Shown here piece by piece: positions 44,257-51,291 of a stretch of 54,399 bases of DNA; the stretch's first letter is position 1, and each line of letters begins with the position of its first letter. The stretch is taken from the IMG/VR virus record IMGVR_UViG_3300043294_000079, positions 1-54,399 of that record. One strand, given 5' to 3'. Source of the DNA: a virus. Under the pieces are notes generated by a model. It saw only the letters and a list, made by a program, of their open reading frames with translations. It was not told the DNA's origin and ran no database searches. The position numbers were made by a program, and so were the translations under genes.

Positions 44257-44543
44257 GACTGGCGCCTCTCTGCGCCTTCGCGGCGCATGATGATCGCTTG
44301 GGCATCGGTATAAGCGTTGCGTTGCCGCCTCTCGACCCCATTCCGCCGCTCGATCCACTCCTGCTGAGTGGCCGCGGTCACGCGGTAAGCGGCGAGCAGG
44401 TCACGCGTCTCGCGAAGTTCTGCTTCGTGCGCGACCTTTATCGCCGCGAGCTCAAGCTCCAGCGCAGCGCAGCGCACGGTAAGGGTGGTGACGGCGAACT
44501 CAAGGTCCGCCAGGTGGTCGCGGTCTACGTGGGTGATGGTCAC
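44253..44543 (-). CDS. Early coiled-coil protein
   Basis: 96 residues. LADLEFAVTTLTVRCAALEL, AIKVAHEAELRETRDLLAAY and an Arg/Glu-rich end EWIERRNGVERRQRNAYT. Long amphipathic helices. Coupled to the HTH regulator by ATGA. Confidence 0.65.
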   Translation of the reverse strand: MTITHVDRDHLADLEFAVTTLTVRCAALELELAAIKVAHEAELRETRDLLAAYRVTAATQQEWIERRNGVERRQRNAYTDAQAIIMRREGAERRQS

Positions 44544-44848
44544 CGTGCAACCTCACGCGGCAAGCCGTACTGCTCGCGCAGCGCTCGCATACGAGGGTCC
44601 GCCAGCTTCCTAGCCAGATCTCCGCGGCACGCGTCGATGTGACGCCGTGCCCGCTCTAGGGCTTCCTCGCGGGTCGCATAGGCGACGCCGAGGATCTGGG
44701 CGGTCGAAACCTTGCCGACGTTGTTCGTCGTGATGACGATCGGCACGTAGGGCCACTTGGCGTTGCGCCCACGCTTGGCCGCAGATGCCACCCCGAAGTT
44801 GGCCGCGGCGACTGCCTCTGTTATCTGCCCGGTCTCGGTGATGGTCAT
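44540..44848 (-). CDS. Early hypothetical protein
   Basis: 102 residues. VAAANFGVASAAKRGRNAKW then YVPIVITTNNVGKVSTAQIL and a helix ATREEALERARRHIDACRG. The strand-helix pattern could bind DNA. Not recognised. ATGA on both sides. Confidence 0.65.
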   Translation of the reverse strand: MTITETGQITEAVAAANFGVASAAKRGRNAKWPYVPIVITTNNVGKVSTAQILGVAYATREEALERARRHIDACRGDLARKLADPRMRALREQYGLPREVAR

Positions 44849-45042
44849 GACGCGGCCTGCTCACGGGCGTCTCGCTCTTGTTGCTCACGTTCAGCGACGG
44901 CGTTGGCCATTGCCACGAGACGACCTGTCTCCATCTCGCGCTGGAACTTGCGTGTCGCTCGGTCCTTCCGGTACTCCTCGCGCTGACGGTCACGCGACTC
45001 GCGCCATTGTGCCTTGCGCTCCGGAGTGTCGCCCTTAGTCAT
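44845..45042 (-). CDS. Small highly charged helical protein
   Basis: 65 residues. TPERKAQWRESRDRQREEYR then KDRATRKFQREMETGRLVAM. More than a third charged, one long helix. Function unknown. Confidence 0.6.
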   Translation of the reverse strand: MTKGDTPERKAQWRESRDRQREEYRKDRATRKFQREMETGRLVAMANAVAEREQQERDAREQAAS

Positions 45043-45143
45043 GAGATCCCCACCGCGCCGAGGCAGGCGATGACGAAGAGGGCCAGGACCATGAGAGCGA
45101 TCACGTAGAGGAAGAGGTCGAAGGTGAAGGTGAGGGCGTTCAC
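45039..45143 (-). CDS. 34-residue membrane microprotein
   Basis: From GTG 45143 (GTGA overlap; ATGA at its end). Reads NALTFTFDLFLYVIAL then VLALFVIACLGAVG, one membrane helix and nothing else. A membrane peptide made very early in infection; exclusion or host-membrane roles are possible. Confidence 0.55.
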   Translation of the reverse strand: MNALTFTFDLFLYVIALMVLALFVIACLGAVGIS

Positions 45144-45334
45144 GAGGTCGCCTCGCAACAGCACTCGGTCACGATGTACTCGGCCGGGTAAGTCCAGGTC
45201 TGGCGGACTGTTCGTTGCGTCCTGACAGGGCGTTCGCACTCAGCGTGGTCGCCATCGAGGCAGAAGCCGCAAGGCCGCGCCGGGTCAGACTCAAGGGCTA
45301 GGGCGCCCGGTTCGACGGGCAGAAGGTCGGTCAC
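45140..45334 (-). CDS. Small zinc-binding early protein
   Basis: 64 residues. PARPCGFCLDGDHAECERPV with CxxC...H...C ligands, and a C-terminal TECCCEATS. Second gene of the early operon. This type of CGxCxxxxHxxC peptide is common in actinophages; function unknown. Confidence 0.65.
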   Translation of the reverse strand: MTDLLPVEPGALALESDPARPCGFCLDGDHAECERPVRTQRTVRQTWTYPAEYIVTECCCEATS

Positions 45335-45543
45335 GACGCCACCGCCTTCTTGCCGTTGCTGTTCTCCTTGAGGCCGTCCAGCCAGTTGGCGACGGTGCGG
45401 CCCGAGACGGTTATCCCGTGTTCGGTCTCAAGTTTGCGGGCGATGCGCTCGTGCGAGAGACCTTCCAGGCGCCACTTCGTCAGCAGGAAGGAGAGCTTGC
45501 CCCCCATCGCCCGGTCCGACAGTTCAAAGACCTTACTAGACAT
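45331..45543 (-). CDS. First early gene: HTH regulator (Cro-like by position)
   Basis: 70 residues from ATG 45543. SFLLTKWRLEGLSHERIARK then LETEHGITVSGRTVANWLD is a helix-turn-helix. An upstream start at 45624 would include the promoter region, so it is rejected. The -10 box ends eight bases before the ATG, implying a leaderless transcript. Position opposite the repressor makes it the likely lytic regulator of the switch. Confidence 0.75.
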   Translation of the reverse strand: MSSKVFELSDRAMGGKLSFLLTKWRLEGLSHERIARKLETEHGITVSGRTVANWLDGLKENSNGKKAVAS

Positions 45544-45622
45544 ACTTTGAAAGTTATTCCGAACGTTCCTATCTGTCAAGTACCCTCTTGACGCCGGAAG
45601 GAAGTTCGGTAATACTTTCGAC
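45544..45622. promoter_or_regulatory. Divergent lysis/lysogeny control region with two promoters and mirrored operators
   Basis: Minus promoter: TTGACA (45579-45574), 17 bases, TAACTT (45556-45551). Plus promoter: TTGACG (45588-45593), 16-17 bases, TAATAC/AATACT (45610-45616). Both -10 boxes end about seven bases before their ATG and neither gene has a ribosome site, so both mRNAs look leaderless. A near-inverted repeat, GAAAGTTATTCCGAAC (from 45548) and its mirror GTTCGGTAATACTTTC (45604-45619), overlaps both -10 boxes, as operators would. Confidence 0.75.
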
Positions 45623-45955
45623 ATGGCAGAGCTATCGCCACAAGTCCGGGGGGACGTCCTCCGCGAACGACGCGAAGCTGCTGGCCTATCGCAGGAAGAC
45701 CTTGCCTACCAGGTCAGAGCCCTCTTGAACGGAGGGTTCAAGGTCACGGCCGCCGGGATAGGCCAGTACGAGCGCGGTGCGTCAGGGACTATCCGCCCCA
45801 ATCTCATGCTCTTAGTAGCTATTTCCGAAGTGCTCGATTGCGCCCTTGATGACATCACGACGGGCATGTCTGCCGAAAGAGACCAGGTAGCGGCCCTGTT
45901 CTTCAAAAGCGGAAGTTTTCGAAGTCACTGCCAGGCCAGCACCGCTGTAGCATGA
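45623..45955 (+). CDS. XRE-family repressor (cI-like)
   Basis: 110 residues. VLRERREAAGLSQEDLAYQV then VTAAGIGQYERGAS is a classic lambda-repressor-type HTH. The C-terminal part is short (RDQVAALFFKSG), with no LexA-like protease domain, so induction must work differently from lambda. It probably binds the mirrored sites between the divergent promoters. Its stop overlaps the integrase ATG (ATGA), so repressor and integrase are co-translated. Confidence 0.85.
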   Translation: MAELSPQVRGDVLRERREAAGLSQEDLAYQVRALLNGGFKVTAAGIGQYERGASGTIRPNLMLLVAISEVLDCALDDITTGMSAERDQVAALFFKSGSFRSHCQASTAVA

Positions 45956-46857
45956 AAGTGCAGGTGGACCTAAAGATGACACCCAAACTGACCGATAATC
46001 TTCCAGTGCAGTCTGACGCTGAGCTGATCCGGCTCTTCGAGCGGGACCAGCGTCGGCGAGGACTAACGATCAGCACCATCGACGTTAGACGCCGCTTTCT
46101 CGGGCAGTTCCTCACGGAGCACAAGGGTACGTTCAAGCAGGCCACGACGGAGAGCATCCAGGTTTGGCTTGATCGATCCAAGATCGCCACCAAGTCCCGG
46201 GTCTGGCGCGTCTCGACGCTTCACAGTTTCTACGCCTGGGCGCTTGACGTCGGCTATCTGCGAACGGATCCGACAGCCAAGATCGTTCGTCCGAGGGTGC
46301 GCCGCACTCTCCCCCGCCCGATCCATGACGACCATCTCGTCCTGGCCCTCGAACAGGCCGACCCCTTAATGCTCTGTTGGCTGCTGCTCGCTGCGCTTCA
46401 GGGCCTGCGATGCCGCGAGATAGCGGGGCTTGAGCGCGACGACGTGCAGGAGGAGCTAAACCTCCTTCGAATCGTCGACTCCAAGGGCGGCAACGAACGA
46501 GCGATGGAGCTCCACCCTGACGTCCTAGCCGCGCTCCAGGCGTTGCCGATGCCTCAGGCCGGCGCCGTGTTCCGTCGACCTCGGATGTTGGACCGATACC
46601 CGCCCTATTACGTCTCACAGCTGATCGGCGCGCACCTTCGGCGGGTGACCGGGTTGGAGCACATCGGCGCCCACCAGCTGCGGCACTGGTTCGGAACGAA
46701 GTACTACGCCGAGTCCCACGATCTTCGCAGCACGCAGGAGATGCTCGGACACCAGTCACCGAACACGACCGCGATCTACAGTGCATGGGACAGGGGCGCC
46801 GCTGGAGCGCACATCCGAGCACTGAAAATCGACTGGCACCACACAGACGCAGCGTAG
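45952..46857 (+). CDS. int: Tyrosine recombinase integrase
   Basis: 301 residues. SAM-like N-terminal domain (SDAELIRLFERDQRRRGLTI to about 108), then the catalytic domain with R153 (QGLRCREIAG), K178 (DSKGG), H241xxR244 (HQLRHWFGTK), H267 (LGHQSP) and nucleophile Y276 (AIYSAW). The motif set is complete. Mediates integration at an attP, probably in the non-coding stretch downstream. Expression with the repressor means integration accompanies establishment of lysogeny. Confidence 0.93.
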   Translation: MKVQVDLKMTPKLTDNLPVQSDAELIRLFERDQRRRGLTISTIDVRRRFLGQFLTEHKGTFKQATTESIQVWLDRSKIATKSRVWRVSTLHSFYAWALDVGYLRTDPTAKIVRPRVRRTLPRPIHDDHLVLALEQADPLMLCWLLLAALQGLRCREIAGLERDDVQEELNLLRIVDSKGGNERAMELHPDVLAALQALPMPQAGAVFRRPRMLDRYPPYYVSQLIGAHLRRVTGLEHIGAHQLRHWFGTKYYAESHDLRSTQEMLGHQSPNTTAIYSAWDRGAAGAHIRALKIDWHHTDAA

Positions 46858-47040
46858 GTGACCTACTTCACCGCCGAGACCCTGAACGGTCCGTGGCAAC
46901 CGCTTGAGTCCCACTCCCACGGTGACGCGCCCCAGGGCGGCATCGTGCTCTGGCTCTACTACTGCAAGGTGTGCCGGGTGTGGATACTCGGCAAGGGCGA
47001 AGATGTCCCGATGAACGACCCGAGCGAGAGAAACAGCTAG
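46858..47040 (+). CDS. Small lysogeny-block protein, 60 residues
   Basis: From GTG 46858, directly after the integrase TAG. TYFTAETLNGPWQPLESHSH then IVLWLYYCKVCRVWILGKG. CKVC may hold metal. No motif recognised; the lack of a ribosome site implies coupling to integrase. Confidence 0.55.
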   Translation: MTYFTAETLNGPWQPLESHSHGDAPQGGIVLWLYYCKVCRVWILGKGEDVPMNDPSERNS

Positions 47041-47053
47041 TAAGGAGGAGAGC

Positions 47054-47260
47054 ATGAGAGTCTGGATTGGGGAGGAAGAGTGGTGGCCCGTCTATGAAAT
47101 CGAACTTGACGGAGAGAACTCGATCTTTTACTCGACGGAGGTCCCCGACGCAGATGTTGAGCGATGGCAGCGCGTCTTCGCTGAGTTCGCTGGGGTGCAA
47201 AAGGAACTAAAGAGCGCTGCTGAGCGGGCCGATGCCGAGGCTAGGGAAGTGAAAACATGA
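47054..47260 (+). CDS. Small lysogeny-block protein, 68 residues
   Basis: Strong ribosome site AAGGAGGAG. MRVWIGEEEWWPVYEIEL then a helix DVERWQRVFAEFAGVQKELK. Acidic. Perhaps a lysogenic-conversion or excisionase-like partner; not recognised. Confidence 0.7.
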   Translation: MRVWIGEEEWWPVYEIELDGENSIFYSTEVPDADVERWQRVFAEFAGVQKELKSAAERADAEAREVKT

Positions 47261-47430
47261 GCAAGTGCATGATCAAGGACTGCCCGAACGAAGCGGGCGA
47301 CGCTTACATAGTCGTGAACGTCCACGGGCATCGGCTGGTTGTCTCGATCTGTGACGATCATCATCGGTTGGTCAGTGGGGACGCCCTTCGTGAGTTCTCG
47401 TTCGCAAAACCCTTACGGAATAAGGGCTAA
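47257..47430 (+). CDS. Small zinc-binding protein at end of lysogeny block
   Basis: 57 residues from ATG 47257 (ATGA overlap). CMIKDCPNEAGDAYIVVNVH then SICDDHHRLVSG, with four or five Cys/His ligands. Last plus-strand gene before the convergent hairpin. Function unknown. Confidence 0.7.
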   Translation: MSKCMIKDCPNEAGDAYIVVNVHGHRLVVSICDDHHRLVSGDALREFSFAKPLRNKG

Positions 47431-47530
47431 CTAGCCAGCCCCCCTACGATTAGCCAGGAGCGCACGAAATCGCGAGCGAGGGGTACAGGTGCCGCGAAAG
47501 TGCCCTCCACCAGCCCTTAAACGCGAAACA
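47431..47530. other. Non-coding stretch downstream of integrase, candidate attP region
   Basis: No gene on either strand. It contains scattered CGCGAAA and GCGAG motifs that could be arm sites, but no clear core repeat can be identified from the phage alone. Proposed only because attP normally lies near int and this is the only free DNA there. Confidence 0.3.
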
Positions 47531-47568
47531 ATCGCCCGCCCTCATCCCTGCGGATGAAAGCGGGCGAT
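47531..47568. terminator. Bidirectional terminator-like hairpin between convergent operons
   Basis: ATCGCCCGC (47531-47539) pairs with GCGGGCGAT (47560-47568), and inside TCATCC pairs with GGATGA around a CTGC loop, giving about 15 bp with two small internal mismatches. It lies between the end of the plus-strand lysogeny block and the end of the minus-strand lysis genes. No long U tract on either side. Confidence 0.75.
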
Positions 47569-47605
47569 CGGCGCCTCGGCGGGGGGTGCTGAGGCAGCTC
47601 TTGTG

Positions 47606-47848
47606 CTAGAGGCTCGCGTCCTTTCGCAGTTGCGCGTCCTTACGGACGTTCGCGAGCTTCGCAGCGTGCAAGGCGACGGTCGTTGCCGCCCCGCCACTGA
47701 CGATGACGAGGATGCCCGAGATGGCCATGAGGACCGCTTGCACCTCACCGGCCAGCGCCGAGCCGTAGATCGGTGTGATGACCGCGCCAGCCACGCCTGC
47801 GAGACCGGACACGACGGCCATGATCTTGGCCCAGGGTAACTTGTTCAC
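47606..47848 (-). CDS. Holin-like two-helix membrane protein
   Basis: 80 residues. Two hydrophobic segments (IMAVVSGLAGVAGAVITPI and VQAVLMAISGILVIVSGGAA) and a charged C-terminus NVRKDAQLRKDASL. Typical size and topology of a class II holin. Last gene of the late operon if the map is circular. Follows the papain-like protein by one base. Confidence 0.75.
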   Translation of the reverse strand: MNKLPWAKIMAVVSGLAGVAGAVITPIYGSALAGEVQAVLMAISGILVIVSGGAATTVALHAAKLANVRKDAQLRKDASL

Positions 47849-47849
47849 T

Positions 47850-48674
47850 TCACCCTCCTAGTTGTTGAAGATCGGCCGAGAGCTGGGCGATGTTCAGCCC
47901 GCTCGGCCCCTTGCCAGCTTCGATCGTCTGCGCCGAGATGAGCGCGAAGCACTCATCCATCGCGTTCACGAGGAAGTCGTCGTTCATCGCGATCAACGCT
48001 CCCCAGGTGACGCCCCACCAAAGCTTCTGTGCTGTGGTGTAGCCCGTGAGAGTGATGCAGTGGCCTCCGAGCACCTCAGAGCCGGGCACCCAGCGCCACT
48101 CGTGGGGGAACTGGGCCTCCTGCGCGGCCTGGACCTGGATGCCGATGACGAGGCCACCCGAGAGGTAGAGGCCGTTGCGCACGTCATCGAGGTTCGTGTA
48201 GTCCACCGGCGCGAACAATCCCGGCTTGGCCCCAAACAAGCCGCCCTGCTGCCAGGTCTGAAGCGTCGTCGCGATGTCGAGGCCGTTGTCGTAATCGTTC
48301 GGGTCGGTGAACAACTGCTCTGTAGTGCAGCCCCCGAGCTGGCAGTAAGTCTCAACGCACTGGTCGGCGCTCGGGATCGGGAACTTGTTGCCGTAGCCCT
48401 CCCAGTCGGCGATCGTGAGCGAGTGCGCCATCCCGCAGACCACACAATCCCCACAGCCGCCCCAGCCCGCAGGTACGCCGGAGAGGGTCACTGAAGGATC
48501 AGGTCCGTTGGCGTCCATCTGCCAAGGCACGGAAACACGACCGCCGTAATGCGCTTGTGGTGGTGGCGGGGCGAGGGCCTCAGTGAAGTACGTCTTGAAG
48601 TCGCCCATCGCCAATCGGCGCGGCTCTTTCTTTCCGAGCTTGAACCCTAAGCGTGGAGTGGTGGGAACCGTCAT
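47850..48674 (-). CDS. Papain/C39-like cysteine-peptidase-fold protein
   Basis: 274 residues from ATG 48674. GWGGCGDCVVCGMAHSL at about 70-86 supplies a candidate catalytic Cys, LGGHCITLTGYT near 208 the His, and GALIAMNDDFL the Asn/Asp, in the order of papain-like and C39 peptidases. This domain occurs in phage lysis or tail regions of actinophages. Could cut peptidoglycan cross-links or a host protein. No signal peptide. Confidence 0.65.
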   Translation of the reverse strand: MTVPTTPRLGFKLGKKEPRRLAMGDFKTYFTEALAPPPPQAHYGGRVSVPWQMDANGPDPSVTLSGVPAGWGGCGDCVVCGMAHSLTIADWEGYGNKFPIPSADQCVETYCQLGGCTTEQLFTDPNDYDNGLDIATTLQTWQQGGLFGAKPGLFAPVDYTNLDDVRNGLYLSGGLVIGIQVQAAQEAQFPHEWRWVPGSEVLGGHCITLTGYTTAQKLWWGVTWGALIAMNDDFLVNAMDECFALISAQTIEAGKGPSGLNIAQLSADLQQLGG

Positions 48675-48979
48675 GACTTCTCCTTTTTCTTCGGCGCTGC
48701 CCTGGCCGACTCGATGTGGGCGTGCAGCTCGCGCATGTGGCTCTCGAACAGATCGGCCATCTTCTGATGGTGGCCTTCGAGGTGCCCGACGATCTTGCGG
48801 TCGAACCATCCCTCGAACGCATGGCGCATCCGCGGCCAGAGCAGGGACATCACGGCAGCGACGACAATGCCGGCTGAGATGTTCCCGATCCACGTCCACA
48901 CCGACCAGGTGAAGGCCATGAAGTGCCGAAAGTCGTCCGCCCAATGCACGAGGTCGTGGATGAACCAGAGCCAGCTCAC
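48671..48979 (-). CDS. Membrane protein in lysis cassette
   Basis: 102 residues from GTG 48979 (GTGA overlap). An aromatic start (SWLWFIHDLVHWADDFRHFM), a membrane helix (WIGNISAGIVVAAVMSLLW) and a long charged helical tail ending APKKKEKS. Could be a holin partner or spanin-like protein. ATGA to the next gene. Confidence 0.65.
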   Translation of the reverse strand: MSWLWFIHDLVHWADDFRHFMAFTWSVWTWIGNISAGIVVAAVMSLLWPRMRHAFEGWFDRKIVGHLEGHHQKMADLFESHMRELHAHIESARAAPKKKEKS

Positions 48980-49293
48980 GCGTGCTGCCTGAACCTGGTC
49001 CTGTTGGCGAGCCATTCCTCTGCCATGTCCCCGAGGATGGTCCCGAGCACGGCAGCTGCTCCGAGAGCGAGGAGGATCATCGCCGACATGAAGCCCACGC
49101 CGTAGTGGTAGATGCTGGCCCCGCCAACGCCCACGGCAAAGGCGCTCCCCTCGTCGTGGCCCACCTCGGACACGCTGGCGACCATCCGGCGCCGCCACTT
49201 GCCCCAGCCTTCGTTAGACAGGGCGTCTATCTTGATGGCCTCGCAGATGTCCATGAACAGCATGGAGACAAAGACGATCAGAGGGATTAGCAC
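48976..49293 (-). CDS. Membrane protein in lysis cassette, two or three helices
   Basis: 105 residues from GTG 49293. Hydrophobic start (LIPLIVFVSMLFMDICEAI) and a later segment FMSAMILLALGAAAVLGTIL. Coupled to the next membrane protein by GTGA. Function unknown; possible holin or antiholin. Confidence 0.6.
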   Translation of the reverse strand: MLIPLIVFVSMLFMDICEAIKIDALSNEGWGKWRRRMVASVSEVGHDEGSAFAVGVGGASIYHYGVGFMSAMILLALGAAAVLGTILGDMAEEWLANRTRFRQHA

Positions 49294-49463
49294 TGGTCCG
49301 TCCCCGTCACGACGGCATGAGTAGCCCTGGTGAGCGCCGTGTTCTCCGCCACGTCGACCTTGACCGCCCGCGTCGCTTTGAGGGACTTGAGGGACACGAC
49401 CGCCGTGAGGATGGTCCCGATGCCGATCAGCATCGTGCCGATACCCACGAGATAGTCGTTCAC
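49287..49463 (-). CDS. Small membrane protein, 58 residues
   Basis: From GTG 49463 with site GAGGTAGAG. NDYLVGIGTMLIGIGTILTA is a membrane helix, followed by a basic/charged tail (SLKSLKATRAVKVDVAEN). Overlaps the next start by seven bases. Confidence 0.6.
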   Translation of the reverse strand: MNDYLVGIGTMLIGIGTILTAVVSLKSLKATRAVKVDVAENTALTRATHAVVTGTDQC

Positions 49464-49470
49464 CTCTACC

Positions 49471-49548
49471 TCAGATCACCCCGAGGATGAGCAGAATTAC
49501 GACCACGACGAGGGCGACAAGCGCCCAATAGAGCAGGTCGCGGTTCAT
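49471..49548 (-). CDS. 25-residue membrane microprotein
   Basis: MNRDLLYWALVALVVVVILL then ILGVI, essentially one membrane helix. ATGA overlap with the preceding gene. Similar single-helix peptides occur in phage lysis cassettes; function unknown. Confidence 0.5.
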   Translation of the reverse strand: MNRDLLYWALVALVVVVILLILGVI

Positions 49549-49781
49549 GCCGGCGGTGCGACTGTCGTGGTGACCGTCCTAACGACCGCCGGTCTCTGCT
49601 GCTTGGCGATGAAAACGTCGATTGCGGGAGCGAAGAACAGGGCGAAGAAGCCCGCGAGCAGCCCACTGGCGAGCCAGACGGTGACGCCCTCGCCGAGGCA
49701 CTGGCCCGTTGCTTCCAGTGAGGCGATGAGCATTAGGACGAACGTGACGGCGGTTGCAATTCTGAATAGCCAGTTGAACAT
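49545..49781 (-). CDS. Two-helix membrane protein in lysis cassette
   Basis: 78 residues. MFNWLFRIATAVTFVLMLIA and VWLASGLLAGFFALFFAPAI are membrane segments; the C-terminus is Thr/Val/Pro-rich. Candidate holin or antiholin together with the gene at 47606. Confidence 0.6.
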   Translation of the reverse strand: MFNWLFRIATAVTFVLMLIASLEATGQCLGEGVTVWLASGLLAGFFALFFAPAIDVFIAKQQRPAVVRTVTTTVAPPA

Positions 49782-49792
49782 GGTGCTTCCTT

Positions 49793-50278
49793 TCAGTGGT
49801 GGACCACGATCGCGATGATGACGGTAGCTACATTTGCGAGAACCAGACAGACCCCGAACGCAACCCCCGCCGCCATGCTGACGCCCGCACTACGGCCCTT
49901 ACCCGTGGCCGTGACGTCTTCGATCTTGTTGACCCGCTGGTCAAGAGCGGACACCATGAGGGCGACTTCCTCTTTCCCCATGAACCTCGCTTCACGGTCG
50001 TTCATCGAGCCCCGCCACTCGTTTGCAGCCTGCTGCCACTCTCGGGTGTTCTTCTCGGCCTTGTCCACGGCCAGCCCAGAAGATGCAAGGGCCGAGGCAA
50101 CTGCCTTGTCCTGAGCCTCGGCCCGCTCCTCGTAGCGTCTGTCCCGCTCGAAGAACAGCAGAGTCATCTCCCGTCGGACACCTTCAATAGCATCAAACAC
50201 GTGAGCGCGTACTTCAGCGGTCCAGCCGTTGCGCTGGGGCGATGGCAGTTCGTTATATCCAGTTGCAGGGGATGCCAT
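49793..50278 (-). CDS. Coiled-coil protein with C-terminal membrane helix
   Basis: 161 residues. An N-terminal part with EVRAHVFDAIEGVRREMTLL, a coiled-coil middle (KAEKNTREWQQAANEWRGSM, LMVSALDQRVNKIED) and a C-terminal helix FGVCLVLANVATVIIAIVV. This layout is common next to endolysins in actinophages and could act as a spanin or holin-associated protein. Confidence 0.7.
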   Translation of the reverse strand: MASPATGYNELPSPQRNGWTAEVRAHVFDAIEGVRREMTLLFFERDRRYEERAEAQDKAVASALASSGLAVDKAEKNTREWQQAANEWRGSMNDREARFMGKEEVALMVSALDQRVNKIEDVTATGKGRSAGVSMAAGVAFGVCLVLANVATVIIAIVVHH

Positions 50279-50319
50279 TTGGGTCCTCGCTCCCTAGTCA
50301 GACGTTGAACAGCTTGGCG

Positions 50320-51102
50320 TCATGATGCAAACAGCGCTTTCACGAGCGCCGCCGAGCAGGGAATCTCCGGGACGCCCTTTGCCAGGAACGCCGAGTAGTC
50401 CGCCTGCGGCAGGTAGACCGGTGTGGACTTGGCGCCGATGAGGTAGTGGCACTTGTCGGCGGGATTGAGCAAGAGGAACATGGTTGGTGCCGTCCTTGGT
50501 TTCGGTGGTGCGGGTGGATCGAGGGTGAACAGACCAGCGGCGTTCCACCCGCCGAAGTCGGCGGTCTGGATCGAATCGACATCGACGCTCACCGAACCGA
50601 CGTTCGTGCCCGGCGAGACGCTCTGGACGATGTTGGCCTCTGGGTACGGCGGGGGGGTCCCGTCTGGCGCATGGCAGAAGTAGCGATAGCCGTAGCCCTT
50701 GACCAGGTGCCACACCGAGGTCTGACCGTAGAAGCCGGCGACGCGGCCACGGGCTGTGAGTGTCTCCGCTGCAGCTCGGAAGTAAGCCTCCGTCGTCGCC
50801 CAGTCGGGGACCATCTCGTCGTTCGGTAGGTAGATCGGCGCGCCGAGCGGTTGCCCAACGTCGTCCGCGTCAAGCGCCGCGGCGGTAGCGTCAGCCACAC
50901 CTTGAGCAGCGCCGCCCATCGGATCGTTGGCCCATCGCTCCCAGAACGAGAACAGTCCGAGGTCCAGCGTGGCGGCTTCTTGTGCCAACGCCCTGGTGAT
51001 GATGCTGCCGAGGTATGAACCGACCGCCCGAGCACCAGCCTTCTTTGCGAGGTTGAGGTCGATAAAGCCCGCTGTATCGAATGCTTTAGCTGGTAGCGTC
51101 AT
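50320..51102 (-). CDS. DUF1906 glycoside-hydrolase-like endolysin
   Basis: 260 residues. FDTAGFIDLNLAKKAGARAV then FSFWERWANDPMGGAAQGVA, IYLPNDEMVPDWATTEAYFR and VWHLVKGYGYRYFCHAPD follow the Rv2525c/DUF1906 TIM-barrel pattern (GH25-like). A C-terminal 50-residue segment (LLLNPADKCHYLIGAKSTPV) may be the binding part. Likely the main peptidoglycan hydrolase. Start overlaps the previous stop by ATGA. Confidence 0.75.
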   Translation of the reverse strand: MTLPAKAFDTAGFIDLNLAKKAGARAVGSYLGSIITRALAQEAATLDLGLFSFWERWANDPMGGAAQGVADATAAALDADDVGQPLGAPIYLPNDEMVPDWATTEAYFRAAAETLTARGRVAGFYGQTSVWHLVKGYGYRYFCHAPDGTPPPYPEANIVQSVSPGTNVGSVSVDVDSIQTADFGGWNAAGLFTLDPPAPPKPRTAPTMFLLLNPADKCHYLIGAKSTPVYLPQADYSAFLAKGVPEIPCSAALVKALFAS

Positions 51103-51254
51103 TCGTGCTCCCTTCGTCTCTCGAACACAACCAACAGCCGATCGTCCGATCCTGCGGACCAGCTATGAAGGTGCCACTCGCTGCCGAACATCTCTTTCAG
51201 CAGGGCGGCCAGTTCCTTGGTGCCGTTGACCTCGACGACCTTTGTCCACTCCAC
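51099..51254 (-). CDS. Small protein upstream of endolysin, 51 residues
   Basis: From GTG 51254. EWTKVVEVNGTKELAALLKE then MFGSEWHLHSWSAGSDDRL. The ATGA junction with the endolysin supports it; the ribosome site is weak. The preceding 120 bases hold a stem-loop and no gene. Confidence 0.5.
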   Translation of the reverse strand: MEWTKVVEVNGTKELAALLKEMFGSEWHLHSWSAGSDDRLLVVFERRREHE

Positions 51255-51291
51255 GGTTTGTTCACTGATCTCCCATCGTGCCCATCGAGGT

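Noticed and set aside
45331-45624. Longer start (45624) for the first early gene
   Set aside because: Would place the -35/-10 boxes and operators inside the coding region and overlap the repressor start; ATG 45543 fits the promoter.
47531-47568. attP core in the convergent hairpin
   Set aside because: The symmetry is better explained as a terminator between convergent operons; attP cores cannot be identified without the host attB.
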